From Planctomycetaceae bacterium (lineage in GTDB: Bacteria > Planctomycetota > Planctomycetia > Planctomycetales > Planctomycetaceae): DNA of 64,000 nucleotides. Where the stretch lies: the NCBI GenBank assembly GCA_021732785.1, contig JAKFUG010000003.1:297337-361336 (forward strand). The letters are read 5' to 3'. The position numbers and the translations under genes were made by a program. Numbering within the stretch: position 1 is the stretch's first letter; each line of letters starts with the position of its first letter. Positions 63,874-64,000 of the stretch are shown here, in pieces. The notes under the pieces are model-generated. The model was not told the origin of the DNA, ran no database searches, and saw nothing but the letters and a program-made list of their open reading frames with translations.

Positions 63874-64000
63874 GTAACCGTTCACGGGTCGGTGCGGAGT
63901 GAGGGAGCGTGTTGGTTGTGGAAATGGGCGGTGACGGCTTGGGTGACGAACTCGAAGACGTGGCGTTGTTGCTGGCGGCAGGTTTCGATGGTGGTCAGCA
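63874..64000 (-). mobile_element. IS66-like element end with transposase C-terminus (partial)
   Basis: On the minus strand, the last 39 codons of a transposase read 'LTTIETCRQQQRHVFEFVTQAVTAHFHNQHAPSLRTDP' and stop at 63882-63884, the characteristic IS66 TnpC tail ('LTV..T.RQQ.R.V...L......HL....APSL'). The stop is followed by ACGGTTAC, so an inverted-repeat-like GTAACCGTTCACGG begins at 63874. The element enters from the right edge and interrupts the restriction gene. Confidence 0.65.

Noticed and set aside
60000..64000. Right attachment site (repeat of the tRNA-Ser 3' end)
   Set aside because: No copy of the T-arm/acceptor sequence was found by eye; the boundary is probably beyond the window.
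1..64000. CRISPR arrays, rRNA genes, type IV secretion channel genes
   Set aside because: No regularly spaced repeats, no rRNA-like sequence and no VirB/Tra channel proteins were recognised.

Overview
The window reads as a Planctomycetes chromosome carrying a large integrated element (about 60 kb, running off the right edge). The left flank is host-like. It has a Ser/Thr kinase with the planctomycete N-terminal 'LTPFQSERLLKGQ' linker and a C-terminal FHA domain, a Tat-exported beta-propeller protein, a decayed planctomycete-type tyrosine integrase, and a tRNA-Ser(TGA). A second tyrosine integrase starts at the 3' end of that tRNA and reads back across it, which marks the left attachment site. 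No duplicated tRNA end (attR) is visible, so the right boundary is not in the window or is not tRNA-derived.

Layout. (1) 1-3.8 kb: host flank and tRNA. (2) 3.7-10.5 kb, minus strand: integrase, excisionase-like HTH, zinc-ribbon protein, membrane/exported proteins, a VirD4/TraG-type coupling ATPase and ParB. (3) 10.6-18.5 kb, plus strand: XRE regulator, two small proteins, and a 2072-residue N6-methylase/SNF2-helicase interrupted by an intein. (4) 18.8-22.9 kb: two small-gene operons with an identical promoter-proximal motif and paralogous contents. (5) 22.9-27.6 kb, minus strand: a predicted diadenylate-cyclase-fold protein, a small protein and a TrwC/MobF relaxase-helicase. (6) 27.7-33 kb: an HNH-AP2 endonuclease, then a minus-strand phage recombination operon (ERF annealase, Gp157-like, NinB-like, several tiny genes) divergent from a small HTH repressor-like gene with paired palindromic operators. 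(7) 33-37.6 kb: RusA, zinc proteins, micro-proteins and HNH. (8) 38.2-60.6 kb: a siphovirus head-tail module (TerS, TerL, portal, head morphogenesis, HK97 protease and capsid, connectors, tail tube, chaperone frameshift pair, tape measure, GTA-like baseplate genes, tip protein, fibres). (9) 60.6-62.5 kb: lysis cassette with endolysin and an overlapping Rz/Rz1 spanin pair. (10) 62.5-64 kb: an HNH gene, then a type III restriction gene fragment cut by an IS66-like element.

The genes suggest a temperate siphophage that also carries a mobilization module (relaxase, coupling protein, ParB) without any visible type IV secretion channel. It is therefore either a mobilizable prophage or a phage fused to an integrative mobilizable element.

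The most unusual system is in the methylase-helicase. The intein sits exactly in the helicase DExx box (DE|CQ). Its homing endonuclease, a two-zinc-finger EDxHD/Vsr-like enzyme, is not in the intein reading frame. It is a separate gene nested in another frame, with its own Shine-Dalgarno, overlapping both splicing halves. Second is the diadenylate-cyclase-like protein next to the relaxase, with a non-canonical catalytic motif.
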